Positions 12,400 through 23,683 of a stretch of 64,000 nt of DNA are shown in pieces. The stretch covers positions 1 to 64,000 of the forward strand of contig NZ_FNBC01000003.1 in assembly GCF_900102145.1 (NCBI RefSeq), in the 5' to 3' direction. A program made the position numbers and the translations under genes. Every line of letters begins with the position of its first letter. The stretch's first letter is position 1. The stretch comes from Thermus arciformis. GTDB taxonomy: Bacteria; Deinococcota; Deinococci; Deinococcales; Thermaceae. Below the pieces are notes generated by a model. That model had not been told where the DNA came from. It was given only the letters and a program-made list of their open reading frames with translations, and searched no databases.

Positions 12400-13533
12400 T
12401 TAGGCGAGGGGGAGTTCCAGGGGCTCGGGCTCCTTCAGGATGGCCTCGGGGTCTGGGTAGCGGAGGATGCGGTAAAGGGGGTCCCGCTCCGCCGGTTTAA
12501 ACCCCGCGTCCACGATGTGGCGCACGATCTGGCGCACCGTGGCGTGGGTGCGCCCGTGCCCCCCCGCCGCCGAGACCACGTTCTCTTCCAGCATGGTGCT
12601 CCCGAAGTCGTCGGCCCCGTAGTAGAGGGCGGCTTGGGCCACCTTGAAGCCCAGGGTGGGCCAGGAGGCCTGGAAGTGGGCGAAGTTGTCCAGGGCGAGC
12701 CGGGCCACGCTCAAGGTCTTCAGGTACTCGTGGGCGGTGGCCCCCGGGGCTTTGCCCTTTAGCCGGGTGTGCTCCACCTGAAGGGTCCAAAGGGCGAAGG
12801 CGGCGAAGCCGTTCCCATAGCGCTCCAGGGCCTTGTCCTGCTGGGCCCTTAGGCCCAGGAGGTGGGCGGCGCGCTCCTTGGGGCCCTCCCCAAACCCGAT
12901 GACCATGCTGGCCAGGGTGTAAAGCCCCAGAGCCTGGGCGGCGTCCACGATGCGGTACCAGTCGGCGGTCTTGATGCGGGCGGGGGCCGCCTTCAGGCGC
13001 ACCTCGTCCACCAGGATCTCCGCCCCCGCCCCCGGCATCCCGTCCAGGCCCGCCTCCTTGAGCTTTTCCAGGATGGCCTCCGCCTTAAGCCCGGTGAGGC
13101 GTTCCAGGCCTAGGATCTCCTCGGGGCTGAAGGCGTCTATGCGGAGGTCGGGGAAGCGGTCCTTGAGGTAGCGGAGGAGGTCCAGGTACCAATCTAGGGG
13201 AAGCTCGGGGTTCACCCCGCCCTGCATGAGGATCCGCTTTCCCCCCACCTGGTAGAGCTCCTCCACTTTCCTCGCGATCTCCTCGTAGCTCAGGGTGTAG
13301 GCGTCCTTCTGCCTCTTGGTGCGGTAAAAGGCGCAGAAGGCGCAGGCCACGGTGCAGACGTTGGTGTAGTTGATGTTCCGGTCAATGAGGAAGGTCACCA
13401 CCTCGGGGTCGGTCTTCTTAAGCCGCACCTCGTGAGCGGCGGCGGCGAGCTCGGGCAAGGGGAGGCTGAAGAGGCTTAGAACCTCCGCTTCGGAAAGCCG
13501 CTCCCCGGCCACGGCCTTCTCCAGGACGTCCAT
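12400..13533 (-). CDS. mqnC: Cyclic dehypoxanthinylfutalosine synthase MqnC (radical SAM)
   Basis: MqnC is a radical SAM enzyme that cyclises dehypoxanthinylfutalosine in the futalosine route to menaquinone. The 377-residue protein has the cluster motif C60-x3-C64-x2-C67 within NVCTVACAFCAFY, preceded by DRNINYTN, and GAGAEIL further on, all typical of MqnC rather than the related MqnE. I chose ATG 13533: it gives the usual length and sits 7 nt after a TAGGAT -10; a longer frame upstream overlaps the divergent gene. The partner mqn genes are not in this window. A hairpin follows its stop. Confidence 0.9.
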   Translation of the reverse strand: MDVLEKAVAGERLSEAEVLSLFSLPLPELAAAAHEVRLKKTDPEVVTFLIDRNINYTNVCTVACAFCAFYRTKRQKDAYTLSYEEIARKVEELYQVGGKRILMQGGVNPELPLDWYLDLLRYLKDRFPDLRIDAFSPEEILGLERLTGLKAEAILEKLKEAGLDGMPGAGAEILVDEVRLKAAPARIKTADWYRIVDAAQALGLYTLASMVIGFGEGPKERAAHLLGLRAQQDKALERYGNGFAAFALWTLQVEHTRLKGKAPGATAHEYLKTLSVARLALDNFAHFQASWPTLGFKVAQAALYYGADDFGSTMLEENVVSAAGGHGRTHATVRQIVRHIVDAGFKPAERDPLYRILRYPDPEAILKEPEPLELPLA

Positions 13534-13540
13534 GGCCTTT

Positions 13541-13546
13541 ATCCTA
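13541..13546 (-). promoter_or_regulatory. -10 element for leaderless mqnC
   Basis: On the minus strand TAGGAT is followed by 7 nt and the mqnC ATG. Confidence 0.5.
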
Positions 13547-13578
13547 CACCCGTTTTCCCGTGTTAAGGTGGCCTTCGG

Positions 13579-13584
13579 TAAAAT
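13579..13584 (+). promoter_or_regulatory. -10 element for the adenosine-specific kinase family gene
   Basis: TAAAAT is followed by CGGGGC and ATG 13591. It is divergent from the mqnC promoter, with only 57 bp between the two start codons. Confidence 0.55.
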
Positions 13585-13590
13585 CGGGGC

Positions 13591-15248
<1,658 letters not shown>

Positions 15249-15255
15249 GGAGGCC

Positions 15256-15279
15256 GTGAAGGGCATGCCCCGGTCCTAG
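15256..15279 (+). CDS. Candidate 7-residue leader peptide of metG
   Basis: GTG 15256 to TAG 15277-15279 encodes MKGMPRS, with an internal methionine at codon 4. It is 7 nt downstream of a TAGAAT -10, so it would be translated from the 5' end of the transcript. The stop codon touches the first stem of the terminator region before metG. A ribosome delayed by scarce Met-tRNA could change which hairpin forms. A longer reading from ATG 15247 (10 codons) is possible in the same frame. This is inference from arrangement; no leader peptide of this kind is known to me for metG. Confidence 0.35.
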   Translation: MKGMPRS

Positions 15280-15324
15280 GGCGGGGAGGCTTCCCCGCCC
15301 GGGGCGCGTGCCCCGGTTTTTTTT
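15279..15324 (+). terminator. Two-hairpin attenuator-like element before metG
   Basis: Hairpin 1 (GGGCGGGGA/TCCCCGCCC, 15279-15300) overlaps by two bases the stem of hairpin 2 (CCGGGGC/GCCCCGG, 15299-15316), which is followed by eight T residues. The overlap makes the two partly exclusive. The T-tract ends 11 nt before the metG ATG. Confidence 0.65.
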
Positions 15325-15326
15325 AG

Positions 15327-17192
<1,866 letters not shown>

Positions 17193-17207
17193 TCCTTCTT
17201 TAAGGAG

Positions 17208-17222
17208 GGGTTAATCTAACCC
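17208..17222 (+). terminator. Weak terminator after metG
   Basis: GGGTTA-ATC-TAACCC forms a short stem followed by a T-rich stretch (CATCTTT). It is the only terminator-like element between metG and the next promoter. Confidence 0.4.
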
Positions 17223-17245
17223 TCATCTTTCTGCTTGCGGCCTGC

Positions 17246-17254
17246 TGGTATATT
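17246..17254 (+). promoter_or_regulatory. Extended -10 promoter of secreted protein gene
   Basis: TGGTATATT is an extended -10 (TGn plus TATATT). No good -35 lies 17 nt upstream, which the TG extension can compensate for. Confidence 0.5.
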
Positions 17255-17260
17255 TGGGAT

Positions 17261-17288
17261 GGATGGGAACTAGATTCCCTTCCCATCC
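17261..17288 (+). promoter_or_regulatory. 5' UTR stem-loop before the secreted protein gene
   Basis: GGATGGGAA and TTCCCATCC pair across a 10-nt loop, ending 4 nt before AAGGAGG. Such 5' hairpins can stabilise a message or control ribosome access. Confidence 0.5.
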
Positions 17289-17303
17289 TAGGAAGGAGGC
17301 TAT

Positions 17304-18161
17304 ATGCGTGGTTTAAGCGGCTTTCTCGCTCTGCTTTCCCTTGCACTGGCCCAGACGGTAAGCTTGCCTAAGCCGGAAGGTCCCGTGGTGGAGGTGGTCG
17401 CGTCCAATGTGAACGCCACCTTTAAGATCCAGGGCTGCGCTCGGGACCAGGAAGGGAAGGTGGTCTGCGCTGTTCAGATTCAGAGCAATGCCCGCACCAA
17501 CCAGCAGTTGACCGTGCTCCACCAATCTGTTCGGGCCATCTCCGCCCGTGGGTTCAGCTACCCGGGCTACCTGAGCGTGGAGGGGGGCCAGGTGGAGGCT
17601 TCCCGGAGCGTGTTCGCCCTGCCCGCGGGGAACCAGGCTAGTGGCAAGCTGATTTTCCCTCAGGTGCCTCGAGAAGAGACCTTCTTCGCCGCCATCTACA
17701 TGGGCGGCTTGGAGTTCCGGGGCATCCCCGTGGGCCAGGCGGCGGTCCCCTCCCCGGCCCCTGCGCAAGCTCCTTCCCAGGCCCAGGCCGCTCAGGAGGC
17801 GGAGCCCTGGAAGCGGTTCGCGGTAGGCCCTTTCACGTTTGAGCTGGTTGGCGAGCCTTACTTCGAATGTTGCTATAAGGTCACTTTGATTTACAACGTG
17901 GTTTCCAGCCAGGACGCGAGGCTCCAGATGCGCTTCAATAACACCCGCACCATCCTGGAAGGGGGGTTCCAAAGAACCGGAGGTGAATTTGCAGTTAGCG
18001 GCGGCCTGTCGGACTTCCTCGCGGGTATTCCCCTAAGGGTATATGTCCATCTTTACGTTCCCGACGTGAATGCCAGCAAGGTCCTCTACACGGAGTTTGA
18101 GGTCTTTGACGGCAAGGGCTGGCAGAAGATCGTCTTCCGCAACATGCCCTTCAAGAGGTAG
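17304..18161 (+). CDS. Secreted protein of unknown function
   Basis: I do not recognise this family. The 285-residue product has a signal peptide (MRGLSGFLALLSLALAQ), an N-terminal beta-rich domain with a cysteine pair (GCARDQEGKVVCAV), a low-complexity linker rich in P, A and Q (residues ~150-170) and a second domain with YFECCYKV. Four cysteines suggest disulfides in the periplasm or outside. The coding sequence is less G+C-biased than its neighbours and uses codons such as GGT, CGT and AAT more often, a possible sign of transfer. It has its own extended -10 promoter, a 5' hairpin and a strong AAGGAGG. Confidence 0.7.
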   Translation: MRGLSGFLALLSLALAQTVSLPKPEGPVVEVVASNVNATFKIQGCARDQEGKVVCAVQIQSNARTNQQLTVLHQSVRAISARGFSYPGYLSVEGGQVEASRSVFALPAGNQASGKLIFPQVPREETFFAAIYMGGLEFRGIPVGQAAVPSPAPAQAPSQAQAAQEAEPWKRFAVGPFTFELVGEPYFECCYKVTLIYNVVSSQDARLQMRFNNTRTILEGGFQRTGGEFAVSGGLSDFLAGIPLRVYVHLYVPDVNASKVLYTEFEVFDGKGWQKIVFRNMPFKR

Positions 18162-18175
18162 CCGTTAAGCCAAGA

Positions 18176-18201
18176 GGGGGCCAGGCAGGTGCCTGGCCCC
18201 C
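18176..18201. terminator. Bidirectional terminator between convergent genes
   Basis: An 11-bp stem GGGGGCCAGGC/GCCTGGCCCCC with an AGGT loop lies between the secreted protein gene and convergent ctpA, followed by TT only. Confidence 0.65.
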
Positions 18202-18214
18202 TTCGCCTTTGGGC

Positions 18215-19531
18215 TTACCGAAGCTCCTCCAGGGCCCGCTTCAGGATGGCGTCGTTCTCCAGGTCCAGGAGCGCCTGGCCCCGCTCCTCGGGCAGGGGGC
18301 GCTGGCGCTGGGGTTCGGCGTAGCTGAACTTGCCCTCGGCGTCCGCCTTCACCTTGACGGTCTTGCCGTTCAGGGTCAGGGTGACCTCCGCCCCCGGCGG
18401 GGCCCCCGCTCCTTGCAGGGAGAAGGGGGTGGGGAAGCGGGTGTCCTTGACCTCTATGTCGGGCTTCAGGCCTTCCTTGTTGATGGCCCGGCGTTTGGGG
18501 GTGAGCCACTCAAAGGTGACCAGGGTGAGCTCGCCGCCGTTCGCCAGGGTGTAAGGGGTCTGGCCCACGCCCTTGCCGAAGGTCTTCTCCCCGATGATCT
18601 TGGCCCGGCCGTAGTCCTGAAGGGCCCCGGCCACGATCTCGCTGGCCGAGGCGGAGTTGCCGTTCACCAGGACCACCATAGGCCCGTCCCAGAGGGGCCG
18701 GCCCGAGGCCTCGCACCAGACCCGGGTGAGGTTCTTGGTGCGGGTGTAGACGATGGGGCCCTCCTTGAGGAAGGCGCTGGCCACGGCGCACCCCTGGTCC
18801 AGGAGGCCCCCGCCGTTGTCCCTGAGGTCAAAGATGAGCTTCTTCACCCCCTGGGCCTTGAGGTTCTCTATGGCCTTTTTCAGCTGGTCCTCCACCTTGA
18901 AGTTGGCGAAGGTCTCTAGGGCCACGTAGCCCACGTCCCCGATCCTGCCCGTGGAGACGGAGATGATCTCCACCTTCTCCCGCACGAGTTCAAAGACCAG
19001 GGGGGCGGGCACGCCTTCCCGGCGGACCTTGAGGGTGACCTTGGTCCCCTCCCGTCCCCGGATCCGGGCCACCACTTCCTGGAGGGGGAGCTTGGTCACG
19101 TCCTCCCCGTCCACCTCGAGGATCACGTCCCCGGCCCTAAGGCCCGCCCGCTGGGCGGGAAGCCCCTTCATGACCCCCTCAATCCTGGCCCCCGTGCCGT
19201 CGGGGTTGGCGGGGGTTAAGGTGGCCCCGATGCCGAAGAACTCGCCCCGGAGGTCCTCCTGGCGCAGGCTCGCCCGCTGGGGCGGGGAGTAGCTGGTGAA
19301 GGGGTCCTCGAGGGCCTGGACCATCCCCCCGATGGCCCCTTCCAGGAGCTTGTTCAGTTTTTCCCGGGGAAGGGACTCCAGGTAGTCCTGCTGGATCCTC
19401 TGGTAGACCTCCAGGAGGGCCTGGCCGTTCGGGTTTTGCAGGAAGCTTTCCGCCTGAGGGCGGGGGAGCTGGGCGTAGACCAAGGCCAGAAGCACCCCAA
19501 GCCCCGCGATGACCCATGCGCTTCGCTTCAT
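18215..19531 (-). CDS. ctpA: Carboxy-terminal processing protease (S41)
   Basis: CtpA-type proteases trim or degrade proteins from their C-termini in the periplasm using a Ser-Lys dyad. The protein has an N-terminal signal/anchor (KRSAWVIAGLGVLLALVYAQ), a PDZ domain (about residues 100-185, with GLRAGDVILEVDG), and the S41 core with nucleophile S293 in NGNSASASE and K320 in FGKG. The tail beyond residue 390 is an extra beta-like region. I chose ATG 19531, preceded by GGGAG; GTG 19543, 8 nt after a TATAGT, is an alternative leaderless start adding four residues. Confidence 0.92.
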   Translation of the reverse strand: MKRSAWVIAGLGVLLALVYAQLPRPQAESFLQNPNGQALLEVYQRIQQDYLESLPREKLNKLLEGAIGGMVQALEDPFTSYSPPQRASLRQEDLRGEFFGIGATLTPANPDGTGARIEGVMKGLPAQRAGLRAGDVILEVDGEDVTKLPLQEVVARIRGREGTKVTLKVRREGVPAPLVFELVREKVEIISVSTGRIGDVGYVALETFANFKVEDQLKKAIENLKAQGVKKLIFDLRDNGGGLLDQGCAVASAFLKEGPIVYTRTKNLTRVWCEASGRPLWDGPMVVLVNGNSASASEIVAGALQDYGRAKIIGEKTFGKGVGQTPYTLANGGELTLVTFEWLTPKRRAINKEGLKPDIEVKDTRFPTPFSLQGAGAPPGAEVTLTLNGKTVKVKADAEGKFSYAEPQRQRPLPEERGQALLDLENDAILKRALEELR

Positions 19532-19551
19532 CTTCTCCCTCACTCGCCTTC

Positions 19552-19557
19552 ACTATA
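19552..19557 (-). promoter_or_regulatory. -10 element of ctpA
   Basis: TATAGT on the minus strand lies 8 nt before a GTG and 20 nt before the ATG of ctpA. Confidence 0.5.
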
Positions 19558-19595
19558 GCGCCTCTCCATGAGAAGAAAGGGTGGCCCACTCCCCA

Positions 19596-19601
19596 TATAG
19601 T
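19596..19601 (+). promoter_or_regulatory. -10 element for leaderless ftsE
   Basis: TATAGT is followed by six bases and ATG 19608, with no ribosome site between. Confidence 0.55.
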
Positions 19602-19607
19602 GGGGGC

Positions 19608-20336
19608 ATGATCGCCTTTCACCGGGTGAGCCTGGAGTACCCCCGCACCGGGACCAAGGCGCTTTACAACGTGAGCCTCGAGGTCAAAAAAGGAGAGTTT
19701 GTCTTCGTGGTGGGCCACTCGGGGGCGGGGAAGTCCACCCTCCTCGCCCTGGTCCACAGGCGGCTTATTCCCACCCAGGGAGCGGTCTACTTCGCCGGGC
19801 AGAACCTGAAGGCCCTCCGGGGCGACCAGGTGGCCTACCACCGCCGCCGCATCGGCATGGTCTTCCAGGACCACCGGCTCCTTGCCGACATGACCGTGGA
19901 GGAGAACCTGGCCTTCGTCCTCCAGGTGCAGGGAGTGCCGCGGAAGGAGTGGCCCGAGCGCATCGCTACCGCTCTCCGCCGGGTGGGGCTTGCCCACAAG
20001 AAGCGGGCCTTCCCCGAGGAGCTTTCCGTGGGGGAGGCCCAGCGGGTGGCCCTGGCCCGCGCCCTCCTTCTGGACCCCCCCGTGATCCTCGCCGACGAGC
20101 CCACGGGCAACCTGGACCCGGAAAACGCCCTCCAGGTCCTGGACATCCTCAAGGCGGCCCACCAGCGGGGGGCCACGGTGGTGGTGGCCACCCACAGCCG
20201 CGAGCTCCTGGAGGCCTACCCCGCCCGGGTCGTGGCCCTGAAGGCGGGCCAGGTGGTGCGGGACGAGCGTCCCGGGGAGGGTGGTAGCATAAGGGTAAGG
20301 GAAGGCCCTGACCGGGGCGGAAAGGAGGGCGCATGA
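19608..20336 (+). CDS. ftsE: Cell division ATP-binding protein FtsE
   Basis: FtsE is the ATPase partner of FtsX; the complex activates peptidoglycan hydrolases at the division septum. The 242-residue protein has Walker A GHSGAGKST (residues 36-44), the FtsE-like VFQDHRLLADMTVEENLAF, Walker B VILADEPTGNLD and the H-loop VVATHS. The signature reads LSVGEAQR, with Val where LSGGE/Q is usual. I chose ATG 19608, 6 nt after TATAGT, over an upstream in-frame codon. The 3' end overlaps hpf (ATGA). ftsX is not adjacent but 2 kb away on the opposite strand. Confidence 0.88.
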   Translation: MIAFHRVSLEYPRTGTKALYNVSLEVKKGEFVFVVGHSGAGKSTLLALVHRRLIPTQGAVYFAGQNLKALRGDQVAYHRRRIGMVFQDHRLLADMTVEENLAFVLQVQGVPRKEWPERIATALRRVGLAHKKRAFPEELSVGEAQRVALARALLLDPPVILADEPTGNLDPENALQVLDILKAAHQRGATVVVATHSRELLEAYPARVVALKAGQVVRDERPGEGGSIRVREGPDRGGKEGA

Positions 20337-20893
20337 ACATCTACAAGCTCATCGGCCGCAACCTGGAGATCACCGACGCCATCCGGGAGTACGTGGAGAA
20401 GAAGCTCTCCCGCCTGGACCGCTACCAGAACGGCGAACTCATGGCCAAGGTGGTCCTCTCCCTGGCGGGGAGCCCTCACGTGGAGAGGAAGGCCAAGGCC
20501 GAGGTGCAGGTGGACCTCCCCGGGGGGCTCGTGCGGGTGGAGGAGGAGGACCAGGACCTCTACGCCGCCATTGACCGGATGGTGGACCGCCTCGAGGCCC
20601 AGCTCAAGCGCTTCAAGGAGCGCCGCTACGTGGGCAAGCGCCACACCTACCAGGGCCCCCCGCCCCCCGAGGTGCGGGACCTCGAGGCCCTGCGCAAGCC
20701 CGAGGAGGAGGAAGGCCCCAGGATCGTGCGGGTGAAGCGCTTTGAGATGAAGCCCATGGACCCCGAGGAGGCCGCCTTCCAGATGGAGGCCTTGGGGCAC
20801 GACTTCTTCGTCTTCAGGAACGCCCAGACCGACGAGATCAACGTCATCTACCGCCGCAAAGACGGCAACTACGGCCTCATTGAGCCCGCTTAG
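20333..20893 (+). CDS. hpf: Ribosome hibernation promoting factor, long form
   Basis: Long HPF binds the 30S decoding region and dimerises ribosomes into inactive 100S particles in slow growth. The 186-residue protein has the N-terminal ribosome-binding fold (residues 1-100, starting IYKLIGRNLEITDAIREYVE), a linker, and the C-terminal dimerisation domain (about 125-186, RFEMKPMDPEEAAFQMEALG with FFVFRNA). ATG 20333 overlaps the ftsE stop and has AAAGGAGG before it; a TAGCAT hexamer at 20285 could provide an internal promoter. It ends at the repeated hairpin. Confidence 0.93.
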   Translation: MNIYKLIGRNLEITDAIREYVEKKLSRLDRYQNGELMAKVVLSLAGSPHVERKAKAEVQVDLPGGLVRVEEEDQDLYAAIDRMVDRLEAQLKRFKERRYVGKRHTYQGPPPPEVRDLEALRKPEEEEGPRIVRVKRFEMKPMDPEEAAFQMEALGHDFFVFRNAQTDEINVIYRRKDGNYGLIEPA

Positions 20894-20905
20894 CCCCGCC
20901 TTCTG

Positions 20906-20940
20906 CCGGGGCCCCCATGCTGGCTTGGGCCAGCATGGGG
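20906..20940. repeat. Repeated intergenic hairpin, copy 2 (terminator-like)
   Basis: This 35-nt element is identical to 12356-12390 and again lies between convergent genes (hpf and the EnvC-like gene). The stem pairs CCCCATGCTGGC with its complement across TTGG. Confidence 0.8.
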
Positions 20941-20944
20941 CGGG

Positions 20945-22189
20945 TCAGTAGTAGGCCGCGGGGTCCACGAAGCGGGTCTCCTCGCCCACCCGCACGGCCA
21001 CCCGGAACTCCAGCTCGTCCGGGGGGATGAGGAGGCCCCCGCCGGTGTAGCCCAGCACCTGGCCCTGGCGCACCCTTTGGCCCTCCTGCACCAGGGGCTC
21101 CTGGAGGTTGGTGTAGACGGTGGAGAGGGCTTCCGTGTGCACCAGCATCACCGTGTAGCCCAGGTTGGGCAGGTAGAGGATGCCCGCCACGTACCCGTCC
21201 GCCGCCGCCTGCACCGGGCTTCCGGGCGCGGGGCCCTGGAGGACCTGGAAAGGCCCCTCCTGCCCGTAGGGGACTAGGACCCGCCCCCCGGGCACGGGGA
21301 AGGCCAGGCGGCCCACGGCGGCGGGGAGGGGGGGCGGGGGCACCACCACCTGGGGGGGCGGAGCCTGGGCGCTTTGGCGGCGCCTCTGCTCCTCCTGGCG
21401 CCTCCTTTCCTCCTCCTGGAGGGCCAAAAGCCGCCTCCGCTCCTCCAGGACCTTGGCCTGGAGCTCGGCCAGGGCCCTCTGCAGGCGCCCCCGCTCGGCG
21501 AGGGCGTCCCGGAGGAGGGCCTTTTTCCCTTCCTCCTCCTGGCGGAGGCTCTTCAGGGTGGCCTCGAGGCTTTTCCGCTCGGATTCCAGCTGCCTTTGGT
21601 TCTCCGCCAGGGCGGCTTCCTTGGCGGTGAGGTCGGCGAGGAGGAGGGCGAGGCGCTCCCGCTCTTCCTTGAGGGCCTTGAGGGTGGCCTGGAAGCGGCG
21701 CACCAGCTCGGCGTCCTGCCGGGAGATGTAGCCCACCCAGCGGGCCCGCACCCCCAAATCCGTGAAGGACTGGGCGCGAAGCAGGGGCAGGTAGCGGCCG
21801 GAGCGCTCCCGGTACAGGCTTCGCATGAGGGCCTTGAGCCTCCCCTTCAGGGCGGCCAGGTCGTCCTCCAGCTTGGCGATGCGGGCTTCCGTTTCCCGGA
21901 TGGACTCCTTGAGCCCGGCGATCTCCCGGCGCAGGGCCTGCCTTTCCCCTTCCAGGCGGCGGATCGCCGCCTCGAGGCGGGCCTTTTCCGCGAGGAGGTT
22001 TTGCACCCTTTGGGAGAGGCGGGCAAGCTCCTGGTTAAGCCGCCGGATCTGGGCCTGGGCCTTCTCCTCCAGGGCGCGGGCCCGGGCGGCCTCGGCCTCC
22101 AGGGACCGCACCTTCTCCTTCTGGGTGGCCACGTCCTGCCCCAAGGCGAGGAGGGCGAGGAGGAGGCCAAGCCAAACCCCAAGCCGCAC
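20945..22189 (-). CDS. EnvC-like murein hydrolase activator (coiled coil + LytM)
   Basis: The 414-residue exported protein has a signal peptide (RLGVWLGLLLALLALGQ), a long coiled coil (about residues 20-275, rich in E, R, L and Q), a proline-rich linker and a C-terminal LytM/M23-like domain from about 290. The domain lacks the usual HxxxD and HxH zinc ligands, as in EnvC, which activates amidases rather than cutting peptidoglycan itself. It is directly downstream of ftsX (2-nt gap, GGAGGT within the ftsX end), matching the known FtsEX-EnvC partnership. GTG start. Confidence 0.82.
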   Translation of the reverse strand: MRLGVWLGLLLALLALGQDVATQKEKVRSLEAEAARARALEEKAQAQIRRLNQELARLSQRVQNLLAEKARLEAAIRRLEGERQALRREIAGLKESIRETEARIAKLEDDLAALKGRLKALMRSLYRERSGRYLPLLRAQSFTDLGVRARWVGYISRQDAELVRRFQATLKALKEERERLALLLADLTAKEAALAENQRQLESERKSLEATLKSLRQEEEGKKALLRDALAERGRLQRALAELQAKVLEERRRLLALQEEERRRQEEQRRRQSAQAPPPQVVVPPPPLPAAVGRLAFPVPGGRVLVPYGQEGPFQVLQGPAPGSPVQAAADGYVAGILYLPNLGYTVMLVHTEALSTVYTNLQEPLVQEGQRVRQGQVLGYTGGGLLIPPDELEFRVAVRVGEETRFVDPAAYY

Positions 22190-22191
22190 CG

Positions 22192-23046
22192 TCAGACCTC
22201 CTTGAGGTAGGCCCGGCTGGCCATGTAGGCCCCTCCGGCCCCCAGCACCAAGGCCAGGAGGAGGACCCCAAGGGCGGTGCGCAGGAGGTCCTCCTGGGCC
22301 AGGACCGGGAGGAAGGGGAGGAGGCCCTGGGCCGCCCGGGAAAGCCCCAGGTAGAGGCTTCCCCCCGCGAGCACCGCCAAAAGCCCGGCCGCCAGGGTGA
22401 GGAGGAGGCCTTCCGCGATGAAGGGCCCCTGGATGAAGCGCCGCGTGGCCCCCACCAGGAGCATGACCGAAAGGGCCTCCTTGCGGCTTTCCACCGAGAG
22501 GCGGATGGACCCCATCACGCTGAAGAAGGTGTTGAGGAGGAGGAGCCCCACCAGCACCCCCATGGCCAGGCGGCTTCCCGAAAGCACCCCCAAAAGGCGC
22601 TCCGTGAGCTCTCCCCCGTACTCCACCCCTTCCACCCCGGGAAGCCTCCGCAGGCGCTCGGCCACCTGGCGCACCGCCTCGGGGGTTCGGAGCTTTAGGC
22701 GCAGGGTGTCGGGGAGGGGGTTTTCCACCAGGTCCTTGGCCTCGGCCAGGTAGGGGTAGTCCAGGACCAGCTGGGCCAGGGCCTCTTCCTTGGGGATGAG
22801 GCGCACCTCCCCCACCTCCGGCCAGGCCTGGATCTCCGTGAGCAGGGCCTCCACGTCGGCCTTGTCCTGGAGGAAGGCGGCCACCTCCAGCTCCTTCTCC
22901 AGGCTTTGCACCACCTTTTCCAGGTTCCAGAGGAGGAGGCCCAGGAAGTAGAGGAGGGCGAAGGACACGAGGGCGGTGAAGAAGGTGGCGAGGCTGGCCG
23001 TGGGGTGCCTGAGGATCTGGCGGAGGGCCTCGCGGAGGACGTACAC
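22192..23046 (-). CDS. ftsX: Cell division protein FtsX
   Basis: FtsX is the membrane subunit that links cytoplasmic FtsE to periplasmic hydrolase activators. The 284-residue protein has an N-terminal helix (about 20-42), a periplasmic domain (about 45-150, with LEVAAFLQDKADVEALL and PLPDTLRLKL), and three C-terminal helices, the FtsX topology. The GTG start is 7 nt after a TAAGAT -10, so it is probably leaderless. It is followed by its EnvC-like partner, while ftsE lies in the facing operon. Confidence 0.88.
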   Translation of the reverse strand: MYVLREALRQILRHPTASLATFFTALVSFALLYFLGLLLWNLEKVVQSLEKELEVAAFLQDKADVEALLTEIQAWPEVGEVRLIPKEEALAQLVLDYPYLAEAKDLVENPLPDTLRLKLRTPEAVRQVAERLRRLPGVEGVEYGGELTERLLGVLSGSRLAMGVLVGLLLLNTFFSVMGSIRLSVESRKEALSVMLLVGATRRFIQGPFIAEGLLLTLAAGLLAVLAGGSLYLGLSRAAQGLLPFLPVLAQEDLLRTALGVLLLALVLGAGGAYMASRAYLKEV

Positions 23047-23053
23047 GCCCTAC

Positions 23054-23059
23054 ATCTTA
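23054..23059 (-). promoter_or_regulatory. -10 element for leaderless ftsX
   Basis: On the minus strand TAAGAT is followed by 7 nt and the ftsX GTG. Confidence 0.5.
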
Positions 23060-23086
23060 CGGCCCTTCTTGGGAGGGGAAAGGGGC

Positions 23087-23575
23087 TCATCGGCCCTTTT
23101 CCCTGAGCTCCTTGAGGTAGGCGAGGACCGTGTCGGCGTCCTTGAAGGGGTTCACCCCTCGCCAGATGCGCTCAATCCTCCCCTCGGGGCTGAGGAGGAA
23201 GGTGTCCCGGCTGTAGAAGCCGAAGAAGCTTCGCACCCCGTAGGCCCGGGCGAGGCGGCCCTGGGGATCGGGAATCATGCCGCCCCTTAGGGCAAGCTTC
23301 TCCACGAAGTCGCACTGCTCCCGGGCGGGGTCGTGGCTCACCCCGTAGACCCGGGCCCCGAGCCTTTGGAACTCGGGGTAGAGCTCGGAGTACCGCTTGG
23401 CCTGGGCGGTACACCCGGGGCTTTTGGCCTTGGGGTAGAACCAGAGGACCACGTAGCTTCCCCTCAGGTTCACGGGGCGGCCGTAGCTGTCCTGGGCCTC
23501 GAGGAGGGGGGCCTTGTCCCCGGGGGCGAGGGCCTGGGCCCGGAAGAGGCCTAGGAGAAGGGGGAGGGCGCGCAT
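23087..23575 (-). CDS. Exported peroxiredoxin, PrxQ/Bcp-like
   Basis: The 162-residue protein begins with a short hydrophobic signal-like segment (RALPLLLGLFRAQA), then an AhpC/TSA fold. The active site is PKAKSPGCTAQAK with peroxidatic C55; a second cysteine lies in REQCDFVEK (about C89), a different spacing from the bcp at 14 kb. It likely removes peroxides in the periplasm. The ATG sits 6 nt after TAGGCT (leaderless). The gene ends about 40 nt before the ftsX start on the same strand, and ftsX has its own promoter. Confidence 0.8.
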   Translation of the reverse strand: MRALPLLLGLFRAQALAPGDKAPLLEAQDSYGRPVNLRGSYVVLWFYPKAKSPGCTAQAKRYSELYPEFQRLGARVYGVSHDPAREQCDFVEKLALRGGMIPDPQGRLARAYGVRSFFGFYSRDTFLLSPEGRIERIWRGVNPFKDADTVLAYLKELREKGR

Positions 23576-23581
23576 ACCCTT

Positions 23582-23587
23582 AGCCTA
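23582..23587 (-). promoter_or_regulatory. -10 element for the exported peroxiredoxin gene
   Basis: On the minus strand TAGGCT is followed by AAGGGT and the ATG. Confidence 0.5.
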
Positions 23588-23655
23588 AGTGCCCGCACCT
23601 TGATTTCGCCACATGGGACGCCGGGGGTAGGGCTTTGCGAAGGCTCTTTTGGGGC

Positions 23656-23683
23656 CCCCGCTCTGGCGCAAGCCAGAGCGGGG
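23656..23683. repeat. Variant of the repeated hairpin between divergent genes
   Basis: CCCCGCTCTGGC and its complement form a 12-bp stem with a GCAA loop, preceded by GGGGC as in the copies at 12.36 and 20.91 kb. Here it lies between two divergent starts, where no known transcript should end. The rest of 23588-23764 shows nothing else I can name. Confidence 0.6.
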
